Part shown: positions 25,859 to 32,530 of the stretch, in pieces
How positions within the stretch are numbered: position 1 is the stretch's first letter
How the letters are laid out: each line of letters opens with the position of its first letter
Position numbers and translations under genes: made by a program
Notes under the pieces: generated by a model
Databases searched by the model: none
Seen by the model: the letters and a program-made list of their open reading frames with translations, nothing else
Told to the model about the DNA's origin: nothing
Assembly (NCBI RefSeq): GCF_900129055.1
Contig: NZ_FQUZ01000032.1
Location: forward strand, 1 to 36,460
Source: Lampropedia hyalina DSM 16112
GTDB lineage: Bacteria; Pseudomonadota; Gammaproteobacteria; Burkholderiales; Burkholderiaceae_C
Reading direction: 5' to 3'
Length of the DNA stretch: 36,460 bases

Positions 25859-25930
25859 GGTCTGCAAAACCCGTTGCGCCGCCCGCATCCCACTGGCGGG
25901 CGCGGGCTTACCGCAAGGGTTTTGCAGACC
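25859..25930. repeat. 72-bp palindromic repeat, copy 1
   Basis: The arms GGTCTGCAAAACCC (25859-25872) and GGGTTTTGCAGACC (25917-25930) are exact inverted repeats. They enclose a second GC-rich hairpin (CCGCCCGC...GCGGGCGCGG). A second copy at 33348-33419 is 70 of 72 bases identical. This copy lies between the convergent glnG and thiolase genes. It resembles a REP/BIME-type or small non-autonomous element. No transposase gene for it is visible. Confidence 0.85.
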
Positions 25931-25947
25931 GTCCTTAACCGCGCAGA

Positions 25948-27126
25948 TCAGCGTTCAATCGCCAACGCCACGCCTTGTCCGCCACCGATGCACAGAGTGG
26001 CCAGGCCCTTCTTGCCATCGCGGCGAATCAGCTCATGCACCAGCGACACCAGAATGCGTGCGCCGGACGCGCCAATCGGGTGGCCCAACGCAATCGCGCC
26101 GCCATTGACGTTGATCTTGCTGGTATCCCAGCCCAGCTCCTTGTTCACCGACAGAGCCTGAGCAGCAAAGGCCTCGTTGGCTTCCACCAGATCGAGGTCT
26201 TCAATCTTCCAGCCTGCCTTTTCCAGCGTGCGACGGGTGGCAGGCACCGGGCCAATGCCCATGATGGAAGGCTCCACGCCTGCGCTGGCATAGGCAGTAA
26301 CCCAGGCCAGCACCGGCAGGCCCAGTTCCTTGGCCTTGGCCTCGCTGGCCAGCAGCAGCACGGCTGCGCCATCATTCAGCGTGGACGCATTGCCTGCCGT
26401 CACCGTACCATCCTTCTTGAAGGCAGGCTTGAGCTTGGCGAGCTTGTCGGCAGTGGTACCGGCACGGGGCTGCTCATCGGTGTCGAACACAATCGGATCG
26501 CCCTTGCGCTGGGGAATCTGCACGGGGGTGATTTCATCCTTGAAACGGCCAGAGGCCACCGCATCGGAAGCCTTCTGCTGGGAGGCAGCGGCAAACTCAT
26601 CCTGCTGCTCACGGGTGAGTTCATACTTCTCGGCCAGATTCTCGGCGGTGATGCCCATGTGGTAGTTGTTGAAGGCATCCCACAGGCCATCCTGAATCAT
26701 GCTGTCCTGCAACTGGGCATGGCCCATGCGCAGACCCGTGCGGGCCTTGGGCAGCACATACGGAGCCAGGCTCATGTTTTCCTGACCACCGGCAATCACC
26801 AGATCGGCATCGCCGCTCTGGATGGCCTGTGCCGCCAGATGCACCGCCTTCAGGCCCGAACCACACACCTTGTTGATCGTCAGAGCAGGCACATTCACAG
26901 GCAGACCGGCCTTGATGGCGGTTTGCCGGGCCGGATTCTGGCCACTGCCTGCGGTCAGCACCTGGCCCAGAATCACTTCGTCGATCTGTTCTGCCGCAAT
27001 CCCGGTCTTCTCCAGGACACTGCGAATCACGATCGCACCCAGTTCCGGGGCCTCAACACTGGCCAGACCGCCCTGAAAGCTGCCGATGGCAGTACGGGTT
27101 GCGGCCAGAATTGCAATTTTGCTCAT
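25948..27126 (-). CDS. Acetyl-CoA C-acetyltransferase (thiolase)
   Basis: A biosynthetic-type thiolase that condenses or cleaves acetoacetyl-CoA, the first step of polyhydroxybutyrate synthesis or the last step of acetoacetate use. The 392-aa protein has the acyl-accepting C88 ([11 protein letters not shown]), the GHPIGASG motif with the catalytic His near the C-terminus, and the second Cys in LCIGGGQG. The ATG at 27126 ([17 protein letters not shown]) follows GAGG about 9 nt upstream. No phaB or phaC lies alongside, so I cannot choose between phaA and atoB roles. Confidence 0.93.
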   Translation of the reverse strand: MSKIAILAATRTAIGSFQGGLASVEAPELGAIVIRSVLEKTGIAAEQIDEVILGQVLTAGSGQNPARQTAIKAGLPVNVPALTINKVCGSGLKAVHLAAQAIQSGDADLVIAGGQENMSLAPYVLPKARTGLRMGHAQLQDSMIQDGLWDAFNNYHMGITAENLAEKYELTREQQDEFAAASQQKASDAVASGRFKDEITPVQIPQRKGDPIVFDTDEQPRAGTTADKLAKLKPAFKKDGTVTAGNASTLNDGAAVLLLASEAKAKELGLPVLAWVTAYASAGVEPSIMGIGPVPATRRTLEKAGWKIEDLDLVEANEAFAAQALSVNKELGWDTSKINVNGGAIALGHPIGASGARILVSLVHELIRRDGKKGLATLCIGGGQGVALAIER

Positions 27127-27392
27127 AAAAAACCTCACTGAATTAGGGTTAAAAGGGCATGGTCTCTCTCATCGTTCACCCGCCCCGGCCACGGATTCCA
27201 GCCTGTATGGGCCAGGTACCCACCGGGCAGCAAGGATGAGAAGCAATGCGCTGGCAGATTTTAGACCAACATCCAGTAGATTCCCTGACCTGCCCTGGCA
27301 CAGTGGCAAGATAACGCCTGCAATACACAGCGTGTCACTGCGGTACCCCACATTCACCGCACACGCCCTCTTTTCCCCAAGCCACACCATCC

Positions 27393-28214
27393 ATGAGTTT
27401 TCTCGAAGCCATCATCCTGGGACTGCTCCAGGGCCTGACCGAATTCCTGCCTGTCTCCTCCAGTGCCCATCTGCGCATTCTGGGGCCGCTGCTGCCCTCT
27501 GGGGGCGATCCGGGAGCGGCCTTCACCGCCATCACCCAACTGGGCACAGAAGCAGCCGTACTCATCTATTTCCGCAAGGATCTCTGGCGCATCACCACCA
27601 GCTGGCTGACGGCACTGGGCCAGCCGGTAACGCAATGGAATACCGATGCCCGCATGGGCTGGCTCATCATCCTGGGCACAGTGCCCATCGTGGTACTGGG
27701 CCTGCTGTTTCAGGATGCCATCGAAGGCGTGCTGCGCAACCTCTACCTGACCGCCACCATGCTGATCGTATTCGCGCTGGTTCTGGCCTGGGCCGACCGC
27801 CGTGGAGCCAAGCAACGCCCACTGACCGAGCTGACCTGGAAGCATGGCCTGCTGCTGGGTCTGGCACAGGCCATGGCCCTGATTCCCGGTGTCTCGCGCT
27901 CCGGTGGCACCATCACCGGCGGCCTGCTGCTGGGCTACACCCGCGAAGCCGCCGCCCGCTACTCGTTCCTGCTGGCCATTCCCGCCGTGGTGGCCTCCGG
28001 CTTCTACCAGCTCTACAAAAGCTGGGGCGACCTGGGCGTGGGCGCACCACAGACGGCACTGGCCACCCTGGTCGCCTTCGTCACCGGTTATGGCGTGATC
28101 GTGGTATTCCTCAAATGGATATCCACCAAAAGCTACATGCCCTTTGTGGTGTACCGCATCATCCTGGGTCTGGTCGTCTTTGCCCTGCTGGGTGCGGGAG
28201 TGCTGACACCTTGA
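27393..28214 (+). CDS. uppP: Undecaprenyl-diphosphate phosphatase
   Basis: UppP recycles the lipid carrier for cell-wall synthesis by removing one phosphate from undecaprenyl diphosphate, and confers some bacitracin resistance. The 273-aa membrane protein shows both catalytic motifs: [19 protein letters not shown] at the N-terminus, and [13 protein letters not shown] in the middle. About eight hydrophobic segments are present. It is divergent from the thiolase gene across 266 bp, in which I see no gene. It is the last core gene before the cassette array. Confidence 0.96.
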   Translation: MSFLEAIILGLLQGLTEFLPVSSSAHLRILGPLLPSGGDPGAAFTAITQLGTEAAVLIYFRKDLWRITTSWLTALGQPVTQWNTDARMGWLIILGTVPIVVLGLLFQDAIEGVLRNLYLTATMLIVFALVLAWADRRGAKQRPLTELTWKHGLLLGLAQAMALIPGVSRSGGTITGGLLLGYTREAAARYSFLLAIPAVVASGFYQLYKSWGDLGVGAPQTALATLVAFVTGYGVIVVFLKWISTKSYMPFVVYRIILGLVVFALLGAGVLTP

Positions 28215-28253
28215 TAAGTGGCTCCTTGCGAATAAAATGGCTACTTCCCCAAA

Positions 28254-28296
28254 AGTCGCCCAAACAAGCTCGAATCACTGCGCCGACTGGGCGACT
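28254..28296. repeat. 9-bp inverted repeat after uppP
   Basis: AGTCGCCCA (28254-28262) and TGGGCGACT (28288-28296) are exact complements 25 nt apart, starting 40 bp after the uppP stop. There is no T-run. It could be a boundary hairpin or a remnant. Confidence 0.35.
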
Positions 28297-28333
28297 ACCT
28301 GGGACAGAAATCGTTGTTGTTTCATCTGCAAAA

Positions 28334-28438
28334 ATTTAGGCGGCCTAAATACCTGGTTGCCACGAATTTCCGCTATGAACAATGCTTGTCAAAAAGATTT
28401 TTAGGCCGTGCTGATGGACTACCATAGTGCGGTCTAAA
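28334..28438. repeat. Cluster of TTTAGGCC palindromes before the cassette array
   Basis: ATTTAGGCGGCCTAAAT (28334-28350) is a perfect 17-bp palindrome. The same half-site recurs as TTTAGGCC (28400-28407) and, inverted with one change, as GGTCTAAA (28431-28438), just before the first cassette gene. These could be operators for a dimeric regulator or a recombination region. The gap 28215-28460 has no complete gene; an open stretch at about 28240-28420 without start codon resembles nothing I know. Confidence 0.4.
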
Positions 28439-28460
28439 TGTAGTTAGAAAAAAATATCCC

Positions 28461-29021
28461 ATGTCCATAGATGAAGCAATCACATCCTTCCTTAATGGAA
28501 ATCGCCCCTCTTCATTCCGAAAATCACAATACTGGTTCGTTCTTGGGCCAAACGGCGAACTATTACCGGCAAAGGCAATTTGGTCATTAGCAACAGGTAT
28601 CACTGGAGCGAAATTCAATACTACTCATGCTGTATCAGGTCTATCTGATGCAGGATATTCAGTTGTAGACATACGCCATATTCAGACTTCAGAAAAATTT
28701 GATGACGCTGTAGAAAAATCACTAGCAACATCAAGTCAAGATAGAAAAAAACGTCTTGCAAACGCCTCAAAGAATCCAGTAAAAAAGATCACTATGGTTG
28801 AGCAATTCGTTAGGAACCCGGATGTTGTTGCGGAGGTTTTATATCAAGCAAACGGAAAGTGTCAAGAATGTGGCGCCAAAGCCCCATTTAATCGAAAATC
28901 GGATGGAAAACCATATCTAGAAGTTCACCACAAAAAAACGCTAGCTTCTGGTGGTGAGGACACTGTTGAAAATGCGATTGCCGTCTGCCCCAATTGTCAT
29001 CGTAAAGCACATTATGGCTAA
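28461..29021 (+). CDS. McrA-like HNH endonuclease (cassette 1)
   Basis: A probable nuclease of 186 aa. The C-terminal half is a zinc-bound HNH domain: C134 and C137 (KCQECG), H156-H157 (LEVHHKK), N171, and C176, C179, H180 (CPNCHRKAH). The N-terminal 75 residues (FRKSQYWFVLGPNGELLPAKAIW ... GLSDAGYSVVDI) resemble the head domain of ScoMcrA-type enzymes that cut modified DNA; this match is from memory. A role in restricting phage or foreign DNA is therefore likely but unproven. The DNA is AT-rich relative to the core. The stop codon lies inside the R'' box of attC1. No Shine-Dalgarno sequence is visible. Confidence 0.8.
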   Translation: MSIDEAITSFLNGNRPSSFRKSQYWFVLGPNGELLPAKAIWSLATGITGAKFNTTHAVSGLSDAGYSVVDIRHIQTSEKFDDAVEKSLATSSQDRKKRLANASKNPVKKITMVEQFVRNPDVVAEVLYQANGKCQECGAKAPFNRKSDGKPYLEVHHKKTLASGGEDTVENAIAVCPNCHRKAHYG

Positions 29022-29075
29022 CCCGGCGCTCAAGCCGACCCGCATACTGCGGTCGGCTTATCTTGTTCGTTAGCC
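29016..29075 (+). repeat. attC site 1
   Basis: R'' GGCTAAC (29016-29022) and R' GTTAGCC (29069-29075) are exact complements. Between them AAGCCGACCCGC pairs imperfectly with GCGGTCGGCTT. Total length is 60 bp. Confidence 0.88.
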
Positions 29076-29081
29076 ACATAT

Positions 29082-29282
29082 ATGGCATTCATTTTTTCGA
29101 GTGGCGGGCAAGGAGGGGAAGTGCAGCCCCTCGTTCGGTTAATCACCGAAAGGAATTCGCAGGTGGAAGTCCTGTCGTCACTCACCAATTTCAAGCATTG
29201 CGTCGCTTCCGTGACGCAGTGCTTTTTCGCAGTGTGCGCCCGTCGTCAATTCAGTGGTTTCTGTTTTGGCTTCTGGGTCTAA
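29082..29282 (+). CDS. Small cassette ORF (cassette 2), unknown function
   Basis: A 66-aa ORF fills the 261-bp cassette. The start codon is 7 nt after the attC1 core and the stop codon lies within R'' of attC2, the normal geometry of a cassette gene. The product is rich in Phe, Ser, Val and Cys (FKHCVASVTQCFFAV, RQFSGFCFGFWV). It resembles small integron-cassette proteins filed as DUF1010, but I am not sure of that family. There is no Shine-Dalgarno sequence. It may not be translated. Confidence 0.45.
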   Translation: MAFIFSSGGQGGEVQPLVRLITERNSQVEVLSSLTNFKHCVASVTQCFFAVCARRQFSGFCFGFWV

Positions 29283-29336
29283 CTGTGCAGTCAAGCCGAC
29301 CCGCCTACGGCGGGCGGCTTACCTTGGCCGTTAGCG
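29277..29336 (+). repeat. attC site 2
   Basis: R'' GTCTAAC (29277-29283) and R' GTTAGCG (29330-29336) flank AAGCCGACCCGCC, which pairs with GGCGGGCGGCTT. It is 60 bp long and close in sequence to attC1, so the two sites are of one type. Confidence 0.85.
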
Positions 29337-29354
29337 CGCAAAGGAGAATACGAG

Positions 29355-30311
29355 ATGCTGATATGTGATAAGTGCGGAGCAAGCATTAGTACAGGCTCTC
29401 AGTTCTGCGCGCAGTGCGGTGATCCAGTCACCGAAGCAGATCAAGTGTCCAAGGGCGTTTCTGCATCGGGCGTCGCCACAGTGCAGATAACGTTCGGTAA
29501 CAGCACATCAGCCGGCTATGCGAAGGCCGTCGCAATCTGTGAAAAGCTGCCGTCCTATGAGGTCACCGGCGAAGGTAAGCAGGTGCAGCACAAAATCACG
29601 CTGCCACTTACAGAAGTTGAGCTCATTGCCAACATTTTTGATTTGGTGGGAAGCTGGAAGTCTTCTCAAATGCTCATTAACGGGCAGGCAGCCACAAAGA
29701 AAGACCTTACGTATTACGGCGTGGGCTGTTACCGAAACCGGCAGAAGGCCTTCAAGCCCGAGGCCTTCTGTTACGGAGAGCGCCAATTCGAAGCCAATAT
29801 TTGGGGCTGCAAGAAACTCGGAATGCCGGTCTATGAGTGGGGTGGTGGTTGGCTGGACTATGGTCAGTTTGACGGAAATGGCGTCTGGCACTTTGACAAG
29901 GCCCGTATTCGTCATGAACTTGAGGTTGCGCTTAAGGAGCATGAGCTCTGCCCAGCGCTCAATCGTGCCAGAGTACTGGAAACTCTTGAGAAGCTTCCCA
30001 CCACCATCGATCCTAAAACCGACAAAAACTGGAAATATCGAACCAGTTATGAAGAGGTAAAGGGAAATTACAAGGAGGTGGCGGTTGGAATTCAGCCAAT
30101 CCTCAAGAAGGTAAACCGCTACATCATCGGCGGCTTCAAGCCTGAGTGGGAGGAGGAGGCGCAGGCCTCCAGCACCACGCACATTCAATTGAAAATTGAG
30201 CCGCCGAAGGTTCCGCTCTCGCCGGCCAAGGCGCCGCAGAAGAAGAAGAAGAGCTACACATGGGTGTGGGTGGTAATTGGTCTTCTCATCCTTATTGGCA
30301 TGTTCAAGTAG
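29355..30311 (+). CDS. Zinc-ribbon protein with C-terminal membrane anchor (cassette 3)
   Basis: A 318-aa protein of unknown function. The N-terminus is a zinc ribbon with C4, C7, C18 and C21 (CDKCG ... CAQCG). The middle, about 45-260, is a soluble domain that I do not recognise; it contains KPEAFCYGERQFEANIWGC and a Trp/Gly-rich stretch (YEWGGGWLDYGQFDGNG). A Pro/Lys-rich linker leads to one membrane helix at about 299-317 with four residues after it or fewer, so the protein is tail-anchored. The ATG follows a strong AAAGGAG site. It lies between attC2 and attC3 in cassette orientation. Confidence 0.8.
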   Translation: MLICDKCGASISTGSQFCAQCGDPVTEADQVSKGVSASGVATVQITFGNSTSAGYAKAVAICEKLPSYEVTGEGKQVQHKITLPLTEVELIANIFDLVGSWKSSQMLINGQAATKKDLTYYGVGCYRNRQKAFKPEAFCYGERQFEANIWGCKKLGMPVYEWGGGWLDYGQFDGNGVWHFDKARIRHELEVALKEHELCPALNRARVLETLEKLPTTIDPKTDKNWKYRTSYEEVKGNYKEVAVGIQPILKKVNRYIIGGFKPEWEEEAQASSTTHIQLKIEPPKVPLSPAKAPQKKKKSYTWVWVVIGLLILIGMFK

Positions 30312-30321
30312 GTGCGTTGCG

Positions 30322-30385
30322 CGCTAACCATTCGCTGCAGGCGCGACGGCCCTGACGGGCCGCGGCCTGAGCTCAAACGTTAGAT
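30322..30385 (+). repeat. attC site 3
   Basis: R'' CGCTAAC (30322-30328) matches the start of its own cassette (TTAGCG at 29331). R' is GTTAGAT (30379-30385). The centre is a GC-rich palindrome (ACGGCCCTGACGGGCCGCGG). It is 64 bp long and differs in type from sites 1 and 2. Confidence 0.85.
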
Positions 30386-30429
30386 GCCACTTGCCATTCT
30401 GGCGAAATCACACAGTAGGAGTGCTCTCT

Positions 30430-31239
30430 ATGAAACAAATTTCCTGGGTTGCCGTCGCACTGCTCACGCTTGCTATGGCGGGGTGCAGCAAGCCCACAAT
30501 TGATGCTTCCAGCGATGAATCAATGAAGGCATCAGCCCAGAAGGTAAGGGAAAGTCTGCCGGAAGCTAAGCGAGCAGATTTCGACGAGGCTATCCGAATA
30601 TTGGCATTTAGCCAAATTGACCTAGCAGCCATCATGGCTGGTGGTGCATCAAGTGCTTCTATTGAGGCAAAGATGAAGGGCGCTTTGGATGGGAAAACCG
30701 CTGAAGAAGTGATTGCCCAAGCCGCACAAGTGAAAGCTGAACGCCAAGCGCGCGAGCGAGAACAAGCCTTAGCTGAAATACAAGAACTTGAGAAAAAGCG
30801 TGTTGATGCTGAAAAAAGCAGAGAAGAGCTAAAAAAATTTGCTGTGCTACGTTCACGTTTCCATTTTCAAGAACAACGCTTCATGGGTAAGCAGCCAATT
30901 ATTGAAATTACTGTAAAAAACGGCACAAACAGCCCCGTTTCTCGCGCATATTTCAATGGCGTAATTGCAAGCCCAAATCGCAGCGTGCCTTGGCTTAAAG
31001 ATGACTTCAACTACAGCATCAAAGGTGGGCTAGAACCGGGCGAAGAGGCCTCCTGGAGCCTCGCACCAAATATGTTCTCAGATTGGGGAAAGGTAGAAGC
31101 TCCTGCTGATGCAGTGTTTACGGTTACGGTAGAGCGACTGGATGGCCCAGATGGTGAAACCTTATTTTCAACGCGCGGCTTCGATGAAGATGACACCAAA
31201 CGCCTTGCAGAGCTAAAGAGCAAATACGGCGTCAAGTAG
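30430..31239 (+). CDS. Coiled-coil lipoprotein, DUF6694-like (cassette 4)
   Basis: A 269-aa lipoprotein. The signal peptide MKQISWVAVALLTLAMAGC has a lipobox ending at C19. The mature start PTIDASSDESMKASAQKVRESLPEAKRADFDEAI resembles small lipoproteins I recall as DUF6694. A long charged coiled coil (about 105-145, KAERQAREREQALAEIQELE) and a beta-rich C-terminal domain of roughly 120 residues follow. The ATG at 30430 follows AGGAG about 10 nt upstream and gives the signal peptide; the open frame begins earlier at 30391. The function is unknown, with envelope attachment expected. Confidence 0.8.
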   Translation: MKQISWVAVALLTLAMAGCSKPTIDASSDESMKASAQKVRESLPEAKRADFDEAIRILAFSQIDLAAIMAGGASSASIEAKMKGALDGKTAEEVIAQAAQVKAERQAREREQALAEIQELEKKRVDAEKSREELKKFAVLRSRFHFQEQRFMGKQPIIEITVKNGTNSPVSRAYFNGVIASPNRSVPWLKDDFNYSIKGGLEPGEEASWSLAPNMFSDWGKVEAPADAVFTVTVERLDGPDGETLFSTRGFDEDDTKRLAELKSKYGVK

Positions 31240-31244
31240 GTGGC

Positions 31245-31316
31245 ATCTAACAAGGCGCTCCAGCCGACCGTCAAACCGCTGCGCGGTTTGCCGTCGGCTG
31301 AGCTTCGGCGTTAAGC
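31245..31316 (+). repeat. attC site 4
   Basis: R'' ATCTAAC (31245-31251) complements its cassette start TTAGAT, and the match extends outward (GTGGCATCTAA against TTAGATGCCAC). R' is GTTAAGC (31310-31316). The centre CAGCCGACCGTCAAACCGC pairs with GCGGTTTGCCGTCGGCTG. It is 72 bp long. Confidence 0.88.
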
Positions 31317-31339
31317 CTTTTGATATTGCGAGCAATAAG

Positions 31340-32140
31340 ATGACCTACAAGAAAACCGTAGTGACCTTCCTTGATATTCTTGGAACGAAGGACAACCAAG
31401 ATTTCGAGTCAAAATATAAGGTTCACAGGGCATTTCACGAATCAATGCGTGATTGCCAAGCGAGAGATAGAGAGGAGGCTTCGTACTACCGTAAGGTTTA
31501 CAGCTTCTCTGACTGCGCTTACATATTTCATGGCCTCCGTGAAAATAACGATTATCAAACCAATGAAGAGGAGAGATTGATTCAAGTAGCCCTATTTAAT
31601 ACCACCCTGACTACAATCCGCCTGCTTAGTGAAGGATATTTGGTAAGAGGTGGCATTTCATTCGGTGATGCCTATTTAGACGATCTGAGCTTCTTTGGGC
31701 CCGCAGTTGAAGAAGCCTTCATTTTAGAGTCCAAGAAGGCAGTGACGCCAAGAATTCTTCTTTCTGACTCTCTCGGCAAGTGCGCCAAGTTGTTTGCAGA
31801 TAAAGCTCATCTAGAGTGCTACTCTGAAGCCAATCCAATCTTTAACTCTCTTCCAAAGCGCTCCTATATTCCAGAGCTTATACAACAACAAAACAATGCA
31901 TACCTACTGAATCCATTCTACATTCTCGAAATGGAGCATCGTATGCAAATGGGAAGTCATGAGTTTACCCATGATGAACTAAAGAGTTCTGTTGCTTCAA
32001 CCATTGAAGCACAACTTCATCAATATCCATGGGAAAACCCAGTTAGGTCAAAGCTAGAATGGATGAGAGAGTACGTTGCTAACTCAAGGTGCAGCCTAGA
32101 GCACCCAGATAGTAGTTTCGCAATGACTCGTGAATCATAG
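31340..32140 (+). CDS. Protein with class III nucleotidyl cyclase-like signature (cassette 5)
   Basis: A 266-aa soluble protein of no family I can name. Its conserved-looking blocks follow the order of class III adenylate/guanylate cyclases. VVTFLDILGTKD (7-18) has an Asp, D12, in the first metal position. YSFSDCAYIF (54-63) has D58 in the second metal position. VRGGISFGDAYLDDLSFFGPAVEEAFILES (102-131) matches the 'RxGIxxGxV...xGxxVNxAxxLE' stretch, and PRILLSD follows. The similarity is from my reading of motifs, not a search, so activity and product are open. No cNMP-binding effector gene lies alongside. It sits between attC4 and a collapsed attC, and is AT-rich. Confidence 0.6.
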   Translation: MTYKKTVVTFLDILGTKDNQDFESKYKVHRAFHESMRDCQARDREEASYYRKVYSFSDCAYIFHGLRENNDYQTNEEERLIQVALFNTTLTTIRLLSEGYLVRGGISFGDAYLDDLSFFGPAVEEAFILESKKAVTPRILLSDSLGKCAKLFADKAHLECYSEANPIFNSLPKRSYIPELIQQQNNAYLLNPFYILEMEHRMQMGSHEFTHDELKSSVASTIEAQLHQYPWENPVRSKLEWMREYVANSRCSLEHPDSSFAMTRES

Positions 32141-32152
32141 TAGTTCAGCAGG

Positions 32153-32171
32153 GCCTAACAATTCGTTAGGC
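32153..32171 (+). repeat. Collapsed attC site 5
   Basis: GCCTAACAATTCGTTAGGC consists of an R'' box, 5 nt, and a perfectly complementary R' box. The whole central stem of a normal 60-70 bp attC is missing. The R'' does not complement the start of cassette 5 (TTAAGC), as it should in an intact cassette. Confidence 0.75.
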
Positions 32172-32173
32172 AT

Positions 32174-32377
32174 ATGAACTGCAATATCTGTGGCCGCAAA
32201 CTGGATAATCCTTTTGATGCGTTATCAATAGACTGTGGGGGAGATTGCTGGGGGTGTATCGGAGAAATCGAAGCTGACATGGGTGACGAGCATTCACTGA
32301 TGCAAGTTCGCAAGGAATTTCAACTCGGCCTCCGCCCACACTGGACTGAAACACCCGATGACTCCAACACCCCATGA
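32174..32377 (+). CDS. Small Cys-rich putative zinc-binding protein (cassette 6)
   Basis: A 67-aa protein with C3 and C6 (CNIC), then C21, C25 and C28 (DCGGDCWGCIGEIEADMGD), a likely zinc-binding arrangement. Similar short proteins with the DCGGDCWGCIGEIEA core occur widely in proteobacteria as hypotheticals. The ATG lies 2 nt after the core of the collapsed attC, so there is no room for a ribosome-binding site inside the cassette. No attC follows it. Confidence 0.7.
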   Translation: MNCNICGRKLDNPFDALSIDCGGDCWGCIGEIEADMGDEHSLMQVRKEFQLGLRPHWTETPDDSNTP

Positions 32378-32461
32378 AAATTGAAAACGCCGCAGCTCCT
32401 CCAACTGGGTTTGCGGGTCATGTCTCTTCACTCAAGCGTACTGCTTCGCAACCACTTACTT

Positions 32462-32512
32462 AGAGTGGCCACGTTCCCCGTTGAATGAACCGGGCACTCT
32501 CAGATTTTTTTC
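32462..32512 (+). terminator. Terminator at the right end of the cassette array
   Basis: AGAGTGGCC pairs with GGGCACTCT (8 of 9) around a longer loop that contains GTTC/GAAC, and is followed by ATTTTTTTC. It lies between the last cassette gene and the tatC stop codon. The stretch 32378-32461 holds no gene or attC that I can see. Confidence 0.6.
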
Positions 32513-32530
32513 AATGCGCAAGACGGAATT

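Larger units (their letters stand above)
28443..32377 (+). mobile_element. Integron-type gene cassette array without integrase (CALIN-like)
   Basis: Six plus-strand genes are separated by five sites with attC architecture: an RYYYAAC-type R'' box, a central imperfect palindrome, and a GTTRRRY-type R' box. Four sites are complete (60, 60, 64 and 72 bp) and one is collapsed. The R'' boxes complement the first bases of their own cassettes in cassettes 3 (TTAGCGC / GCGCTAA) and 4 (TTAGATGCC / GGCATCTAA), as cassette circularisation requires. No tyrosine recombinase gene lies in the window. The DNA is AT-richer than the flanking uppP and tatC genes. The last cassette lacks its own attC. Confidence 0.88.

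Noticed and set aside
24215-25888. 557-aa antisense open frame over glnG
   Set aside because: Mirror image of the GC-biased glnG reading frame, with no domain signature.
25975-27141. 388-aa antisense open frame over the thiolase gene
   Set aside because: Shadow of a well-supported gene on the minus strand.
28240-28420. Open stretch reading LRRLGDYLGQKSLLFHLQKF after uppP
   Set aside because: It has no start codon and matches nothing I know. It may be a remnant, but I cannot support a gene.
28443-28449. GTTAGAA before the HNH gene as the R' box of an upstream attC
   Set aside because: No R'' box or palindrome lies within 150 bp upstream, and the attC1 R'' (GGCTAAC) does not complement TTAGAA. 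The left boundary of the array stays undefined.
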